Assembly (NCBI RefSeq): GCF_037023145.1
Contig: NZ_CP146092.1
Span: forward strand, 868,001-932,000
Direction: 5' to 3'
DNA: 64,000 bases
From: Ralstonia sp. RRA
GTDB taxonomy: Bacteria > Pseudomonadota > Gammaproteobacteria > Burkholderiales > Burkholderiaceae
Position numbers and translations under genes: made by a program. Below are positions 52,588-61,205 of this stretch, one piece after another (position 1 is the stretch's first letter; the number at the start of each line of letters is the position of its first letter). The notes under the pieces were generated by a model. The model made no database searches. It saw only the letters and a list, made by a program, of their open reading frames with translations, and was not told where the DNA came from.

Positions 52588-52736
52588 CGCGTAACTCTGC
52601 CGTTACATTGGTTGCGGGGCGCAGCAGTCAGGCGCCCCGAAGCGTTCCGGCGCTCAAGAAACGGCTCCTGGCGCCGATAAGACTGCCAAGGAAGCCCGAA
52701 ACCCCCCATTTCAGTTAGTTTGCGGAGATTGTGTCC
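52588..52736. promoter_or_regulatory. cheB-cheY gap with hairpin
   Basis: GGGGCGC (52616-52622) pairs with GCGCCCC nine bases on, giving a 7-bp stem. A GCCGTTAC word near 52600 resembles the sigma-28 -10 box but lacks a well-spaced TAAA. cheY has its own GGAG at 52720-52724. Confidence 0.35.
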
Positions 52737-53138
52737 ATGGACAAGAGCCAGTACCGATTCCTCGTCGTCGACGATTTCCCGACGATGCGCCGGATCGTGC
52801 GTAACCTGCTCAAGGAACTTGGTTTTGCCAACGTCGACGAGGCCGAAGATGGCGCCGCCGGCCTGGCCAAGGTCAAGGAAGGCCGGTTCGATTTCGTGAT
52901 CTCGGACTGGAACATGCCCAACATGGATGGCCTGCAGATGCTGCAGAGCATCCGCGGCGACGCCAACCCGGTCATCAGCAAGCTGCCGGTGCTGATGGTG
53001 ACGGCCGAAGCCAAGAAGGAAAACATCATTGCCGCCGCCCAGGCCGGTGCCAACGGCTACGTGGTCAAGCCCTTCACGGCTGCCACGCTGGACGAGAAGC
53101 TGGGCAAGATTTTCGAGAAGCTCGAAAAGGGGGCGTGA
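52737..53138 (+). CDS. cheY: Chemotaxis response regulator CheY
   Basis: A 133-residue motor-binding receiver, very close to the E. coli protein: [23 protein letters not shown] at the start, Asp12/Asp13, phosphorylated Asp57 ([11 protein letters not shown]) and Lys111 (VVKPF). The ATG at 52737 has GGAG at a good distance; a GTG six bases earlier is less likely. It overlaps cheZ at its stop. Confidence 0.96.
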   Translation: MDKSQYRFLVVDDFPTMRRIVRNLLKELGFANVDEAEDGAAGLAKVKEGRFDFVISDWNMPNMDGLQMLQSIRGDANPVISKLPVLMVTAEAKKENIIAAAQAGANGYVVKPFTAATLDEKLGKIFEKLEKGA

Positions 53139-53812
53139 TGAGCGAGATGCATGACGGCGCGCATTCCGGCACCCAAGTGCCAGCCGCAGAAGGCGTAGAC
53201 CACGGTGACATGCCGGAAATGCTCCAGCGCATCGGCCACCTCACGCGCATGCTGCGTGAAAGCATGCGTGAGCTGGGTCTGGACAAGGGCGTGGAGAAGG
53301 CCGCATCGGCCATTCCCGACGCACGTGACCGCCTGAACTACATCGCCAACATGACCGAGCAGGCGGCCACCCGCGTGCTCAACGCCATTGATGCCGCCCG
53401 TCCGGTGCAAGACGCGCTGGAATCCGACGCCGAGGCGCTGGTCAACCGCTGGCAATCGTGGATGGACCGCCAACTGGGCGACGCAGAGATCCGCGAACTG
53501 GTCGGCCAGACCAACGGTTTCCTGCGCAGCGTGCCGGAAAAGACGCGCGATACGAACCAGCAGCTGATGGAAATCCTGATGGCCCAGGACTTCCAGGACT
53601 TGACCGGTCAGGTGATCAAGAAGGTGCTGGATGTCGTGCAACTGATTGAAAGCCAGTTGGTGGGCATCCTGCTGGAGAACGCACCCGAGCATCTGCGCAC
53701 GGAAGCGTCGTCGACGTCGCTGCTGAATGGTCCGCAGATCAATCCGGACCACCCAGACGTGGTCGGTAGCCAAGAGCAGGTTGACGACCTGCTGGAAAGC
53801 CTCGGCTTCTGA
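53138..53812 (+). CDS. cheZ: CheY phosphatase CheZ
   Basis: A 224-residue helical phosphatase. The active-site pair Asp154 and Gln158 lies in QDFQDLTGQ, as in E. coli CheZ, and the C-terminal CheY-binding peptide is QVDDLLESLGF. The start shares a base with the cheY stop (TGATG); a GTG three bases earlier is an alternative. A terminator follows. Confidence 0.95.
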   Translation: MSEMHDGAHSGTQVPAAEGVDHGDMPEMLQRIGHLTRMLRESMRELGLDKGVEKAASAIPDARDRLNYIANMTEQAATRVLNAIDAARPVQDALESDAEALVNRWQSWMDRQLGDAEIRELVGQTNGFLRSVPEKTRDTNQQLMEILMAQDFQDLTGQVIKKVLDVVQLIESQLVGILLENAPEHLRTEASSTSLLNGPQINPDHPDVVGSQEQVDDLLESLGF

Positions 53813-53859
53813 GAAGCCGGTTACGAATCGGCTGTCAACGCTCCCCGTTTGCTGCCGGC

Positions 53860-53888
53860 GCCCGCCACTTTGGCGGGCGTTTTCGTTT
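53860..53888 (+). terminator. Rho-independent terminator after cheZ
   Basis: GCCCGCCA and TGGCGGGC form an 8-bp stem with a CTT loop followed by GTTTTCGTTT. It ends the chemotaxis operon just before the convergent sulfatase-modifying gene. Confidence 0.8.
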
Positions 53889-53902
53889 CCGCGTGCAGGG
53901 TT

Positions 53903-54988
53903 TCAGTCGCGCAGAATTGTCCGGAACCCGATGTGCGCGGCGGGTAGGTCAGCCTCTTGCGCCTCACGCGCCGAGGCCCGATACCGCACGCAAAAATCCG
54001 GCGAGCACAGGAACGAGCCCCCCTTGATGACTGTCGGCCGATTCGGCTGGCTGCCGTTGCGCCCGAACAGTTGCGGCTGGTCCAGCGCCGCCACGGCACG
54101 CGTGTCGCCGTTTGCATGCGACTGGTGCGGGCCGGTGTACGCATCGCGCGTCCACTCCCACACGTTGCCGATCATGTCGTACAGCGCGAAGCCGTTGGCG
54201 GCGTAGCAGCCGACCGGGCCAATGCCGGCGCGGCCATCCTCCGCCGTGTCGAGTACGGGAAAGATGCCCTGCCAGTAGTTGGCGCCGGGTTTGCCGTTGC
54301 CGTCGCGCGGAGCTTTCTCCAGGTCGGCGCTGTCCTGCCCGGCCTTGCCGGCGTATTCCCATTCCGCTTCGGTCGGTAGGTCGTGGCCGAGCCAGCGTGC
54401 ATAGGCCAACGCATCAGCCTGGGTGACCCGCGTCACGGGCTGGTTGTCGGCATCGACGAGCTTGCTGTCAGGCCCCGTCGGGTGCCGCCAGTCCGCGCCC
54501 TTGACCCAGCGCCACCACGCGTACGGGCGCGCCTGCAACCCCGCCGTGTCCGGTACGTGAAAGACCACCGCGCCACCCTGGCGCTCGGCGTCGGTCACGT
54601 AGCCGGTGGCGGTGACGAAAGCGGCGAACTGCGCGTTGGTGACTTCCGTCTGGTCGATCCAGAAGCCGCTCACGCGCGTCTTGCCGGCGCCCTGGGCGGG
54701 GCGCTCGTCCGGGTAGCCGAGCGTGGTGCCAAAGGTGAAGCTGCCGCTGCTCACATGCACCATGCCGGCCCGCGTGTCCTGGCGCCAGCCGGGCGGCAGG
54801 CCGGCGTAGCGGCCGCAGGCTTCGTTGGTGCCCAGCGGCAGGCGCGGTGCGGTGTGGGCGCTGACCACGTTGGCCGCCCGTGCGGCCATGTTGCCGCCGG
54901 CCGGGTGCAGCAGCACGGTGCCGGCGGCTGCCAGCGCCGCGCCCGCCAGCACCCAGCGCACGCGCTTGTGCGTGTTTGCTGCGCGCAT
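53903..54988 (-). CDS. Formylglycine-generating enzyme (SUMF1 family)
   Basis: A 361-residue protein with a basic N-terminus and one hydrophobic segment (about 8-30) that anchors or exports it. The FGE domain starts near 85 (GMVHVSSGSFTFGTTLGYPDE), has DQTEVTNAQFAAFV and LPTEAEWEYAG, and ends with GGSFLCSPDFCVRYRASARE. The two cysteines (Cys328 and Cys333) have the spacing of the copper-binding pair of true FGE. It converts a sulfatase cysteine to formylglycine. TGATG overlap with the sulfatase gene upstream supports this pairing. Confidence 0.9.
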   Translation of the reverse strand: MRAANTHKRVRWVLAGAALAAAGTVLLHPAGGNMAARAANVVSAHTAPRLPLGTNEACGRYAGLPPGWRQDTRAGMVHVSSGSFTFGTTLGYPDERPAQGAGKTRVSGFWIDQTEVTNAQFAAFVTATGYVTDAERQGGAVVFHVPDTAGLQARPYAWWRWVKGADWRHPTGPDSKLVDADNQPVTRVTQADALAYARWLGHDLPTEAEWEYAGKAGQDSADLEKAPRDGNGKPGANYWQGIFPVLDTAEDGRAGIGPVGCYAANGFALYDMIGNVWEWTRDAYTGPHQSHANGDTRAVAALDQPQLFGRNGSQPNRPTVIKGGSFLCSPDFCVRYRASAREAQEADLPAAHIGFRTILRD

Positions 54989-56964
54989 CAGTAGAACCCA
55001 CGCGGGCGCAGGGGCTCCACGCCGCCAACGCTGCGCATGTAGTCCTGCCATTGCTGGTACAGCGTGGCCGCCACATCCGGATATTGCGCAGACACATCGG
55101 TTGTCTCGCCACGGTCCTTCGAGATATCAAAGAGCTGCCAGTGGCCATCCGCCACGCCCAGTGGCGGTTCAGTCCACAGTGCCTTCCAGCGGCCGTCTGC
55201 ACTGCGCAGGTAGGCGCGGCCATACGACTCATCACCAAAGGGCTGGGTGTGGATCGGGCCGGCATCCGCAGATTGCTGGATCGACGCCAGCAGCGACACG
55301 CCCGTCACCGGATACACCGCGCGGTTGCCGTACTGCACCTTGCCCTTGTTCTGGTCGACACCGTTGCCATCCACGGCTGGTTGTGCGGGCGTGCTGGGCG
55401 GCGCGATGCCGGCCACAGCCAGGAAGGTGGCGGTGTTGTCCGTCACGTGCGTGAAGCGCGTGATGGGCGGCAGTGCTTGTGTCTGGCCCGGCAGGCGCAC
55501 GATGGCTGGCACGGAGACACCGCCTTCGGCTGCATGGCCCTTGACCAGGTTGAACGGCGTGGCGCTCACCTCGGCCCAGCGCAGGCCGTATTGCAGGCGT
55601 TGCGCGGCAGACAGGCCGTTGTCGGAGCCGAGCTTGGAGTAGACCGGGTCGGTGGCGTTAGCCTCGTCCGTGGCCTTCGGGTCTGCGCCCGAGTCGATCG
55701 GCCAGCCTTCAGCGCCGTTGTCCGACTGGAACATGATGAAGGTGTTGTCGTACTCGCCAATGTCTTTCAGGTGCTGGATCAAGAGGCCGATGTTGTAGTC
55801 GAGGTTCTCGACCATGCCGGCGTAGATCTCCATGTAGCGTGCCTGCGCCTTGCGCTCCAGCGGCGTGAGGTCGCTCCACTTCTTGTTGACGTAGCCGGGG
55901 CCGTAATCCGTATAGCCCTGCGCGGGGCCGTGGTTGGCGTTGATGTAGCGCGCGTTGGCCGTGCCGTTGTTGGGCGACGCTGCCGGGCGCGTGGTCGTGC
56001 CGGGCAGGCCGGCAAACGGCGTGAAATCGGCCGGGATGATGCCCAACGCCTTCTGCCGCGCAATGCGTGCGTTGCGGATGACGTCGTAGCCCGCGTCATA
56101 GCGGCCGGCGTACTTGTGCAGCCACGGGTCCGGCACCTGCAGCGGCCAATGCGGCGAGGTATAGGCCGCATAGGCGAAGAACGGCTTGCCGTCGCCCTTG
56201 TGCGAATCGATGTAGCTGATCAGCTTCTGCGTGTAGAAATCCGTCGAATAGAACACCGCCGGGCTGCCGCCGGTGCCGCCTGGTTGCCCAGGCTGGCCGG
56301 GCTGCACGTAGGTGCCGTCCTCCGTGTAGTTCTTGGCGTTGGCGTTTTCATGCCCGAAGTGGTTGGCTGCTGCGCCCGGCAGCAGCGCGTACGAGCGCTC
56401 GAAGCCCCACTGGTCGGGCGTCTTGCCCAGGTTGGCGGCGCTGCCCGGAATGCCGTTGCCCAGGTGCCACTTGCCGGCCATGTAGGTGTGATAACCGCCG
56501 TCCTTGAGCAGCTGCGCGACCGACAGCGAGCGGTCGTTCAGATAGCCCTCGTAGCCGGGCAGGCCGGCGCGCTCGTCATTGGGGGCGCCCATGGTGCCTT
56601 CGCCCACCAGGTGGTGGTCGGTGCCCGAGATGAGCATCGCGCGCGTGATGGCGCAGACGGTGCCGGCGTGATGGTTGGTCAGCAGCCGGCCCGATTGCAC
56701 GAGCGCATCGAGGTTGGGCGTGTCGATCTCCCCGCCCATGGCGTGGATGTCGGAATAGCCGAGGTCATCGGCCATGATGTAGAGGATGTTGGGCCTGCGC
56801 GCCGGTGTAGTGGGCGTGCTGCTGTCGGCCACGGTACCGGCAGATGTGCCGGGCGGCGCATCACTGCCGCAGGCAGTGAGTGTGGCAATGGCGCCAGCAA
56901 GCAGCGCAGCCAGCGCACGTTGATGCAAGGGCAGGGCAGGAGAGATGGCTCGGTCGGGTGACAT
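54988..56964 (-). CDS. Arylsulfatase-family lipoprotein
   Basis: A 658-residue sulfatase with a lipoprotein signal (lipobox TLTAC, Cys32). The alkaline-phosphatase-type core starts NILYIMADDLGYSDIH (metal-binding Asp66, Asp67), continues to NHHAGTVCAITRAMLISGTDHHLVGEGTM around the site of formylglycine formation (Cys104), and has the late SDNGAEGW metal segment. The signature is CAITR, not CxPxR: isoleucine replaces the proline. The layout matches Pseudomonas arylsulfatase, including the GTDHH stretch. It is cotranscribed with the FGE gene. Confidence 0.9.
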   Translation of the reverse strand: MSPDRAISPALPLHQRALAALLAGAIATLTACGSDAPPGTSAGTVADSSTPTTPARRPNILYIMADDLGYSDIHAMGGEIDTPNLDALVQSGRLLTNHHAGTVCAITRAMLISGTDHHLVGEGTMGAPNDERAGLPGYEGYLNDRSLSVAQLLKDGGYHTYMAGKWHLGNGIPGSAANLGKTPDQWGFERSYALLPGAAANHFGHENANAKNYTEDGTYVQPGQPGQPGGTGGSPAVFYSTDFYTQKLISYIDSHKGDGKPFFAYAAYTSPHWPLQVPDPWLHKYAGRYDAGYDVIRNARIARQKALGIIPADFTPFAGLPGTTTRPAASPNNGTANARYINANHGPAQGYTDYGPGYVNKKWSDLTPLERKAQARYMEIYAGMVENLDYNIGLLIQHLKDIGEYDNTFIMFQSDNGAEGWPIDSGADPKATDEANATDPVYSKLGSDNGLSAAQRLQYGLRWAEVSATPFNLVKGHAAEGGVSVPAIVRLPGQTQALPPITRFTHVTDNTATFLAVAGIAPPSTPAQPAVDGNGVDQNKGKVQYGNRAVYPVTGVSLLASIQQSADAGPIHTQPFGDESYGRAYLRSADGRWKALWTEPPLGVADGHWQLFDISKDRGETTDVSAQYPDVAATLYQQWQDYMRSVGGVEPLRPRGFY

Positions 56965-57127
56965 GACGGGTGGTCCGTTCTGGTTTGAAAAGAACGGGTC
57001 ATGCTATGGACGCACCCGGTATAAGGCGACGAAGTTTTCCGCAGGTCGATATGACGGGGCAGGCGCTTGCCGCTGCCATGCCGGCGTGCGGCTCACATTG
57101 CGAACCGCACGTCTGCTCAGTCCTGCA

Positions 57128-57910
57128 TCAGTTGCGCGCTTGCTGTGATACCTGCTGCAGGATCTGCCCTGCCGCGCTGTAGCTCGTGTTCATGTAGATC
57201 TTCGAGAACGAATGGCCCAGCGCATCCGACAGCGGGTGCCAACCGATCGAGTAGTTGGCGGGCAGCACTGTCTGCACCAGGCTCAATGCGCCGATCACCG
57301 TATCGGAGTGCGACGTCAGGTAGGTTGACCCCGGCAACTGATAGCGCGCCGCGTTCCCCACGTTGACCGCGCTGATCTTGCCCTGCGCCTGGTCCGGCCC
57401 GGTCACCAGCAAGTTGATCTCGAAGTTGGTATACAGCGTGCCTTGCGAGTGACCGACCAGCACGACCTTGCGCTGCGCCTTCAGATAGTTGCGGTACTGG
57501 TTCAGGTGGTCCGGCAGTTCCGGAATGTCGTTCTTCGTGAGGATGTCGATGTACTTCTGCTCAAGCGCTGCGTTCATGCCGCTGGCCGGCAGGCTGTTGC
57601 CGTCGATGGCGCGCCAGAAATCAGCCGGGCTCGAACCCTCCACGGCCTTCTGCTTGAACACCTGATAGACATCGCTGAAGAACCCCTGCGTGGCGTTATA
57701 TGCGTTGCCGTAGAGGTAGGTGTTGCTCTTGTCGCGCGCATTGAGCTGGGTCTTCAGCACCTGCAGGTTGGCGACCGCATCGTCAAACGTGGTGTTGATG
57801 CCGTTGACGAACACGATGGCAGATCCGGGCGCGGCCGAGATGGCACTCAGGGGCGCAGCGAGCAGCGAACCGGCGAACACGATGGTGGCAAGTCTCTTCA
57901 TCTTCTTCAT
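57128..57910 (-). CDS. Exported alpha/beta-hydrolase (lipase)-like protein
   Basis: A 260-residue protein with a Sec signal peptide (1-26). It has an FVNGINTTFDDAVANL oxyanion-like segment and the nucleophile elbow GHSQG with Ser155, with late His candidates in HSDTVIG and LGHSFSKIYMN. The fold is lipase-like but I do not recognise the family; relatives I recall are uncharacterised. An AGGAGA Shine-Dalgarno precedes the ATG at 57910. It follows the unknown gene at 58544 on the same strand after 43 bp. Confidence 0.75.
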   Translation of the reverse strand: MKKMKRLATIVFAGSLLAAPLSAISAAPGSAIVFVNGINTTFDDAVANLQVLKTQLNARDKSNTYLYGNAYNATQGFFSDVYQVFKQKAVEGSSPADFWRAIDGNSLPASGMNAALEQKYIDILTKNDIPELPDHLNQYRNYLKAQRKVVLVGHSQGTLYTNFEINLLVTGPDQAQGKISAVNVGNAARYQLPGSTYLTSHSDTVIGALSLVQTVLPANYSIGWHPLSDALGHSFSKIYMNTSYSAAGQILQQVSQQARN

Positions 57911-57953
57911 GCAGCAGTCTCCTTGGTGGCGTGGGTGAAGTCAGGCGGGAAAC

Positions 57954-58544
57954 TCAGTTCGGCAGCGTGGCCGGATCAAAACTGCACGAGGCGGCCCCGG
58001 GATCGTCGAAATATTGGCCGCCGGCCAGCGCCTGGAAGTGCAGGTAGGCCGTCGTGTCGTTGTCGCTGTCGAGCATGACGGCGCGCGCGGCCTTGATGCG
58101 GTCGAGCATCGTCTGCTGGTCGACGCCGGTTCTGGCGAGCACGCCGGGGCCCAGCGCGCAGGCAATGCCCTTGGCGATTTCGTTGCCGGCCAGCTTGGCG
58201 TCCTGCGGGCCGCGCACATCGTTGACGGCCTGGCTCCAGCCGTAGGCGATCTGCGTGAGGGCCTGGCGCGTGGCGGCGGAATTGGGGTACTCGCGGGCGA
58301 GGTAGTCGGTAAAGCGGGGTGGCAGCGGGCGCTCGGGCGGCGGCGGTGGCTGGTGTGCGGGGGCGGCTTGCGGTGGTGGTGTGCCGGCAGGTGCCGGGGC
58401 AGGCGAGGGCGGCGTGGCCGCAGCGGCTTGTCTTGGCGGATCGGCCGGCTGCGCATCAGCAGCATCGGCCGAAAACAGCCGCACCCCTGCAAAAACCAGT
58501 ACTGCCGCTGCCAGGATGGCCCCGGCCTTGAACTGCCACCGCAT
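57954..58544 (-). CDS. Membrane-anchored Pro/Ala-rich protein of unknown function
   Basis: A 196-residue protein: one N-terminal helix (about 5-23, GAILAAAVLVFAGVRLF), a Pro/Ala/Gln-rich spacer (30-80), then a helical domain (about 80-196) with RFTDYLAREYPNSAATRQALTQIAYGW. I chose the ATG at 58544, which has CAGGAG upstream. No family recognised. Cotranscription with the lipase-like gene suggests a related envelope role. Confidence 0.7.
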   Translation of the reverse strand: MRWQFKAGAILAAAVLVFAGVRLFSADAADAQPADPPRQAAAATPPSPAPAPAGTPPPQAAPAHQPPPPPERPLPPRFTDYLAREYPNSAATRQALTQIAYGWSQAVNDVRGPQDAKLAGNEIAKGIACALGPGVLARTGVDQQTMLDRIKAARAVMLDSDNDTTAYLHFQALAGGQYFDDPGAASCSFDPATLPN

Positions 58545-58802
58545 ATCCGCTCCTGCATGACGAGGTTGGACTGCCCGACGTACCGTATGCGCCACCGCGC
58601 ATGTGACTGCGGCGCATGGTAGCGGCCATGGCAGGCGGTTTGGTTAGGCCAGTGTTACCAAACAGTTGTTTGGAGGTTGGCGCGGTGGCGGACGGTCATT
58701 TCATGGAAAAAGCCCGTCTGAGACGGTGTTCTCTGCGCTTTAGCGGGCGCCCGTTGCCGGAATAATGCGACCGTCTAGTCATCCATCTCTCGCACGCCCG
58801 GC

Positions 58803-59987
58803 ATGTCCGACGATAGCGATCTCGAAAAAACCGAAGCCGCCTCTCCGCGGCGCCTCGAGCAGGCGCGCGAAGAGGGCGACGTTCCCAGATCACGGGAACT
58901 GGGTTCGTTCGCCCTGATGGCCGTCAGTGCCGGCGGGCTGTGGGTGATGGGCGAGTCGATCGTGCGTGCCGCATCGTCATTCCTGGCGCGCTGCCTGGAG
59001 CTCCACCGCTACGACTACACCCGGGCGCAGGACCAGTGGGTCTACATCGGCGCGCAGTTCACGCCGCTGGCCACCGTGCTGGGCGGGTTGATCCTCATGC
59101 TGATCTTGGCCGCGCTCACGCCGCTGGCGCTCACGCGCGGGGCAATCTCGTTCAAGCCGCTGGAGCCGGATATCTCGCGCCTGTTCAAGCTGCAGGGTTT
59201 GACGCGCATGTTCTCGGTGGAAGGGCTGCTGGAGCTGCCTCGGCTGCTGCTCAAGCTCGCGTTGGTGGGCGGCGTCGCCTGGGGGCTGATCCTGCATTAC
59301 CGGGGCGAGTTCATGGAACTGCCCCAGCAGGACCTGCGCGCCGCCATGGGCGATGTCATGCACGTGGCCGGCGTGGCGTTTCTCTGCATGGCCGCGGTGA
59401 TGCTGCTGGTGGCCGCCGTGGATGTGCCGCTGGTGCTGTGGCAATACGCCCGCAAGCACCGCATGACCAAGGAAGAGGTGCGCAAGGAGCACCGCGAGTC
59501 TGAAGGGGATCCGCACCTCAAGGGCCGCATCCGCGCCATGCAGCGCCAGGCGGCCCAGCGCCGCATGATGGCGGACGTGCCCAAGGCCGACGTGATCGTT
59601 ACCAACCCGACGCACTACGCCGTGGCGCTGCGCTATTCCGAGAAAGAGGGCGGCGCGCCGCGCGTGCTGGCCAAGGGTGCCGATCTGGTGGCGGCCAAGA
59701 TCCGCGAGCTGGGCACCGAGCACAAGATCCCCATTCTGGAAGCGCCGCCGCTGGCCCGTGCGCTGTATCGGCATACCGAGATCGGCCACCAGATCCCGGA
59801 AGCGCTCTACGCCGCCGTGGCGGAAGTGCTGGCCTACGTCTATCAATTGCGCCGCCTGCATCAGGTGGGCGGCCGTGCCCCCGTGCGGCCGACCGACCTG
59901 CCGGTGCCCGCCGACATGGACCCAGGGCCCGATCCCACGAACGCTGGCCCCGAAGACGCCGCTGACGACGTCACCAGCAACGCCTAA
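58803..59987 (+). CDS. flhB: Flagellar export gate protein FlhB
   Basis: A 394-residue export-apparatus protein: a hydrophilic N-terminus (SDLEKTEAASPRRLEQAREEGDVPRSRELG), four helices and a cytoplasmic domain with the self-cleavage motif NPTH (Asn268, Pro269) in VTNPTHYAVALRY. It switches export from hook to filament proteins. The C-terminus has an acidic Pro-rich tail of about 45 residues. The gene begins a new plus-strand unit after the accessory minus-strand genes. Confidence 0.95.
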   Translation: MSDDSDLEKTEAASPRRLEQAREEGDVPRSRELGSFALMAVSAGGLWVMGESIVRAASSFLARCLELHRYDYTRAQDQWVYIGAQFTPLATVLGGLILMLILAALTPLALTRGAISFKPLEPDISRLFKLQGLTRMFSVEGLLELPRLLLKLALVGGVAWGLILHYRGEFMELPQQDLRAAMGDVMHVAGVAFLCMAAVMLLVAAVDVPLVLWQYARKHRMTKEEVRKEHRESEGDPHLKGRIRAMQRQAAQRRMMADVPKADVIVTNPTHYAVALRYSEKEGGAPRVLAKGADLVAAKIRELGTEHKIPILEAPPLARALYRHTEIGHQIPEALYAAVAEVLAYVYQLRRLHQVGGRAPVRPTDLPVPADMDPGPDPTNAGPEDAADDVTSNA

Positions 59988-60051
59988 GGGCGGCAATAAG
60001 GGATCGGCAATCCCAACGTTGATGCTTTCGCCGGTGAGGCCCCGACTGGCG

Positions 60052-60717
60052 CTACCGCACCACGACGTTATATCGACCCGGGCGGTGCCATGCGATCACC
60101 ATCGCACTCATGGCAACCGCGCTCAGCGCCGACCATCCCGCGCGGCCAGTCGGGATCACCAGGGTCGATGTCAGCAGAATCATCGAATCGATGGCCACCT
60201 GCACGATCCCCGCATTGATCCCATGCGCGCGTTGCAGCCAGAGCGTCAGAACGCCCGTGCCGCCAACGCCGGAGCCATGCCGGGCGAGCGCCAACACCCC
60301 CATGCCGTTGAGCGTTCCGCCCACCAGCGCTGCAAACAGCGGGCTCTCAAAATCGATGTGCAAGGCCTGCCGCGTCAACGCGAGCAGGAGGGTGATGCCA
60401 CAACTGGCCAGCGTCGACTTGATGGCAAAACGCGGGCCCATCACGAAATAGGCAAACACGAAAAACGGCACGTTGACCAACGTGAAAATGGTGCCGACCG
60501 ACAACGGCGCGACATACGACACGAGCAATGCGATCCCGGCAATGCCACCGGTCACGAGTCCGGCCGCGCTGAGCAACACCACCCCCGTCACGATAAACAT
60601 CATGCCGACGGCCATGCCATAGATGTCCTCAAGCATCGTGTGTCCGGCTGCATGGGGGCTGCTTGCCGCAACGGTGCCGCTTGCGTGATGAAGCTGATGG
60701 TCCACGGCGCCGCTCAT
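60052..60717 (-). CDS. YitT family membrane protein
   Basis: A membrane protein of up to about 221 residues with the YitT (DUF161) pattern: GMAVGMMFIVTGVVLLSAAGLVTGGIAGIALLVSY, NVPFFVFAYFVMGPRFAIKST and VGGTLNGMGVLALARHGSGVGGTGVLTLWL. Function unknown. The start is uncertain: ATG codons at 60717 and 60636 are both possible and neither has a good Shine-Dalgarno; the N-terminal 27 residues are His-rich. It lies antisense between flhB and flhA. Confidence 0.8.
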   Translation of the reverse strand: MSGAVDHQLHHASGTVAASSPHAAGHTMLEDIYGMAVGMMFIVTGVVLLSAAGLVTGGIAGIALLVSYVAPLSVGTIFTLVNVPFFVFAYFVMGPRFAIKSTLASCGITLLLALTRQALHIDFESPLFAALVGGTLNGMGVLALARHGSGVGGTGVLTLWLQRAHGINAGIVQVAIDSMILLTSTLVIPTGRAGWSALSAVAMSAMVIAWHRPGRYNVVVR

Positions 60718-61205
60718 CGCATGAACGGCCAGTCCGGCAAACAATCGTGTATGTCCAGTAATGCAGATGTGGGGCGCTTCATTGAACGTTACCTATGATC
60801 GGGTTGGTGCATCCACGCACCGGCCAATGCACCACCTTCGTGCGGCGTGCGTGGATCCGGGTCTGGTGGGCGGGCGTTTCAGGATGATTTGCAAGTCCCA
60901 TACCCAGCGCCCCTGGCGGCATGGAACATACAGCCAGGCCGCTGCTGCACTGCGAGGGTATCGCAGGGGGGCGGTTCAGGGACAGGATTGGCACAGCCCA
61001 TTTGGGTACGCGATTCTGCATGGAAGTCTGGCGCGGCGCACGCCGCACCCTGCTGGGCGGCGGGAAGGGGCATAAGCGCACCCCCCGGTGGGAGGGTATT
61101 TCAAAGAAAAGCCGCCTTTTGGGCGGCTTTCTCACGTCTTCGATTTGGTGTCTCCCCCGGCAAGATGGCATTCATCGAAAAGCCCCCCGCTGCCCGTACC
61201 CTCAG
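60718..61205. promoter_or_regulatory. Long flhA upstream region
   Basis: A 488-bp gap with no credible gene. ATCCACGCAC (60811-60820) and GTGCGTGGAT (60847-60856) form a perfect 10-bp inverted repeat. AAAGCCGCC (61108-61116) pairs with GGCGGCTTT (61122-61130); this hairpin has T-rich sequence on its minus-strand side and no strong T-run on the plus side. The flhA promoter should be here; an in-frame 95-codon extension of flhA lacks family sequence. Confidence 0.45.

Noticed and set aside
60980..61000. TTGGCACAGCCCATTTGG, which looks like a sigma-54 promoter before flhA
   Set aside because: The -24 GG is present but the GC required 10 bases later is TT, so the key -12 element is missing.
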